5,177 nucleotides of DNA, from contig JALRCB010000069.1 of assembly GCA_023257525.1 (NCBI GenBank), positions 1 through 5,177 of the forward strand. Direction: 5' to 3'. Made by a program: the position numbers and the translations under genes. Positions within the stretch are counted from its first letter, which is position 1; every line of letters starts with the position of its first letter. Below the pieces are notes generated by a model, which ran no database searches, was not told where the DNA came from, and was given only the letters and a program-made list of their open reading frames with translations. Below, in pieces: positions 5,062-5,177 of the stretch. This DNA is from Candidatus Nanopelagicales bacterium. Its GTDB lineage: Bacteria; Actinomycetota; Actinomycetes; S36-B12; UBA5976.

Positions 5062-5177
5062 ATGACTAGCTACGAACAACGTAATTCGCAAAAACCATCA
5101 GGTATGCCATTTGAGCGCTACACACCATTTGCCCAGATTGATCTTCCAGATCGCACCTGGCCAAACAAGGTAATTAC
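5062..5177 (+). CDS. leuA: 2-isopropylmalate synthase, N-terminal fragment (runs off right edge)
   Basis: Condenses acetyl-CoA with 2-oxoisovalerate to 2-isopropylmalate, the committed and leucine-inhibited step of leucine synthesis. Only the first 38 residues are present. They include NSQKPSGMPFERYTPF (8-23) and IDLPDRTWPNKVI (26-38), which are typical of the N-terminal extension of the long (type 2) actinobacterial/proteobacterial LeuA, just before the catalytic barrel. The catalytic LRDG motif would come shortly after the window edge. The ATG at 5062 is preferred because GGAG is seven bases upstream and the conserved QKPSGMP begins ten residues in. The gene is divergent from leuB and preceded by a leucine-rich leader peptide and a predicted pseudoknot, indicating leucine-responsive expression. 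Identity rests on a short but characteristic segment. Confidence 0.9.
   Translation, partial: MTSYEQRNSQKPSGMPFERYTPFAQIDLPDRTWPNKVI

Noticed and set aside
4870..5091. 73-residue minus-strand open frame across the leuA leader
   Set aside because: It is antisense to the leader peptide, pseudoknot and leuA start, and has no recognisable motif. The stem and promoter features explain this DNA better.
1..5177. Mobile elements, CRISPR arrays, tRNA or rRNA genes
   Set aside because: I found no transposase or integrase frames, no regularly spaced repeats, and no cloverleaf or rRNA-like stretches. The window is almost fully occupied by housekeeping genes.

Overview
This window looks like a branched-chain amino acid locus from an actinobacterium. 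The protein sequences point that way: LeuB, IlvE, a CimA with an HxQDD metal motif, a fumarylacetoacetate hydrolase (FAH)-family protein with an Rv2993c-like N-terminus, and GltX. The gene order leuB / FAH / gltX also matches, by memory, the neighbourhood of Mycobacterium Rv2992c-Rv2995c. By eye the base composition is near balanced, with many A/T-ending codons. Together with very short intergenic gaps, this suggests a low-GC, streamlined actinobacterium (for example a freshwater acI/Nanopelagicales-type lineage) rather than Streptomyces or Mycobacterium. That assignment is inference.

Layout: almost everything left of 4823 is on the minus strand and reads right to left. The order is leuB (4823-3780), ilvE (3770-2580), cimA (2580-976), an FAH-family enzyme (915-151) and the 5' end of gltX (130-1, running off the window). 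leuB-ilvE-cimA is tightly packed, with a 9-base gap and then a one-base TAATG overlap, so it is probably one operon. A 60-base gap holding inverted repeats separates cimA from FAH-gltX. On the plus strand, leuA starts at 5062 and runs off the right end. The 238 bases between leuB and leuA form a divergent control region.

The genes fit one pathway. LeuA starts leucine synthesis, LeuB performs the oxidative step, and IlvE performs the final transamination of leucine, isoleucine and valine. CimA makes citramalate from pyruvate and acetyl-CoA for threonine-independent isoleucine synthesis. In that route the same isomerase/LeuB-type dehydrogenase chemistry yields 2-oxobutyrate.

The most interesting part is the divergent region. 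It contains two back-to-back promoters with the same architecture (TTTCCA, 17-base spacer, TANNNT, 7 bases, ATG), both predicting leaderless transcripts. The leuA-side transcript begins with a 13-codon peptide carrying three consecutive Leu codons. Overlapping it is a 10-bp perfect stem whose loop can pair downstream to make an H-type pseudoknot. This matches what I recall of the predicted actinobacterial 'LEU element' upstream of leuA. No convincing intrinsic terminator is visible, so the mechanism of leucine sensing is open.
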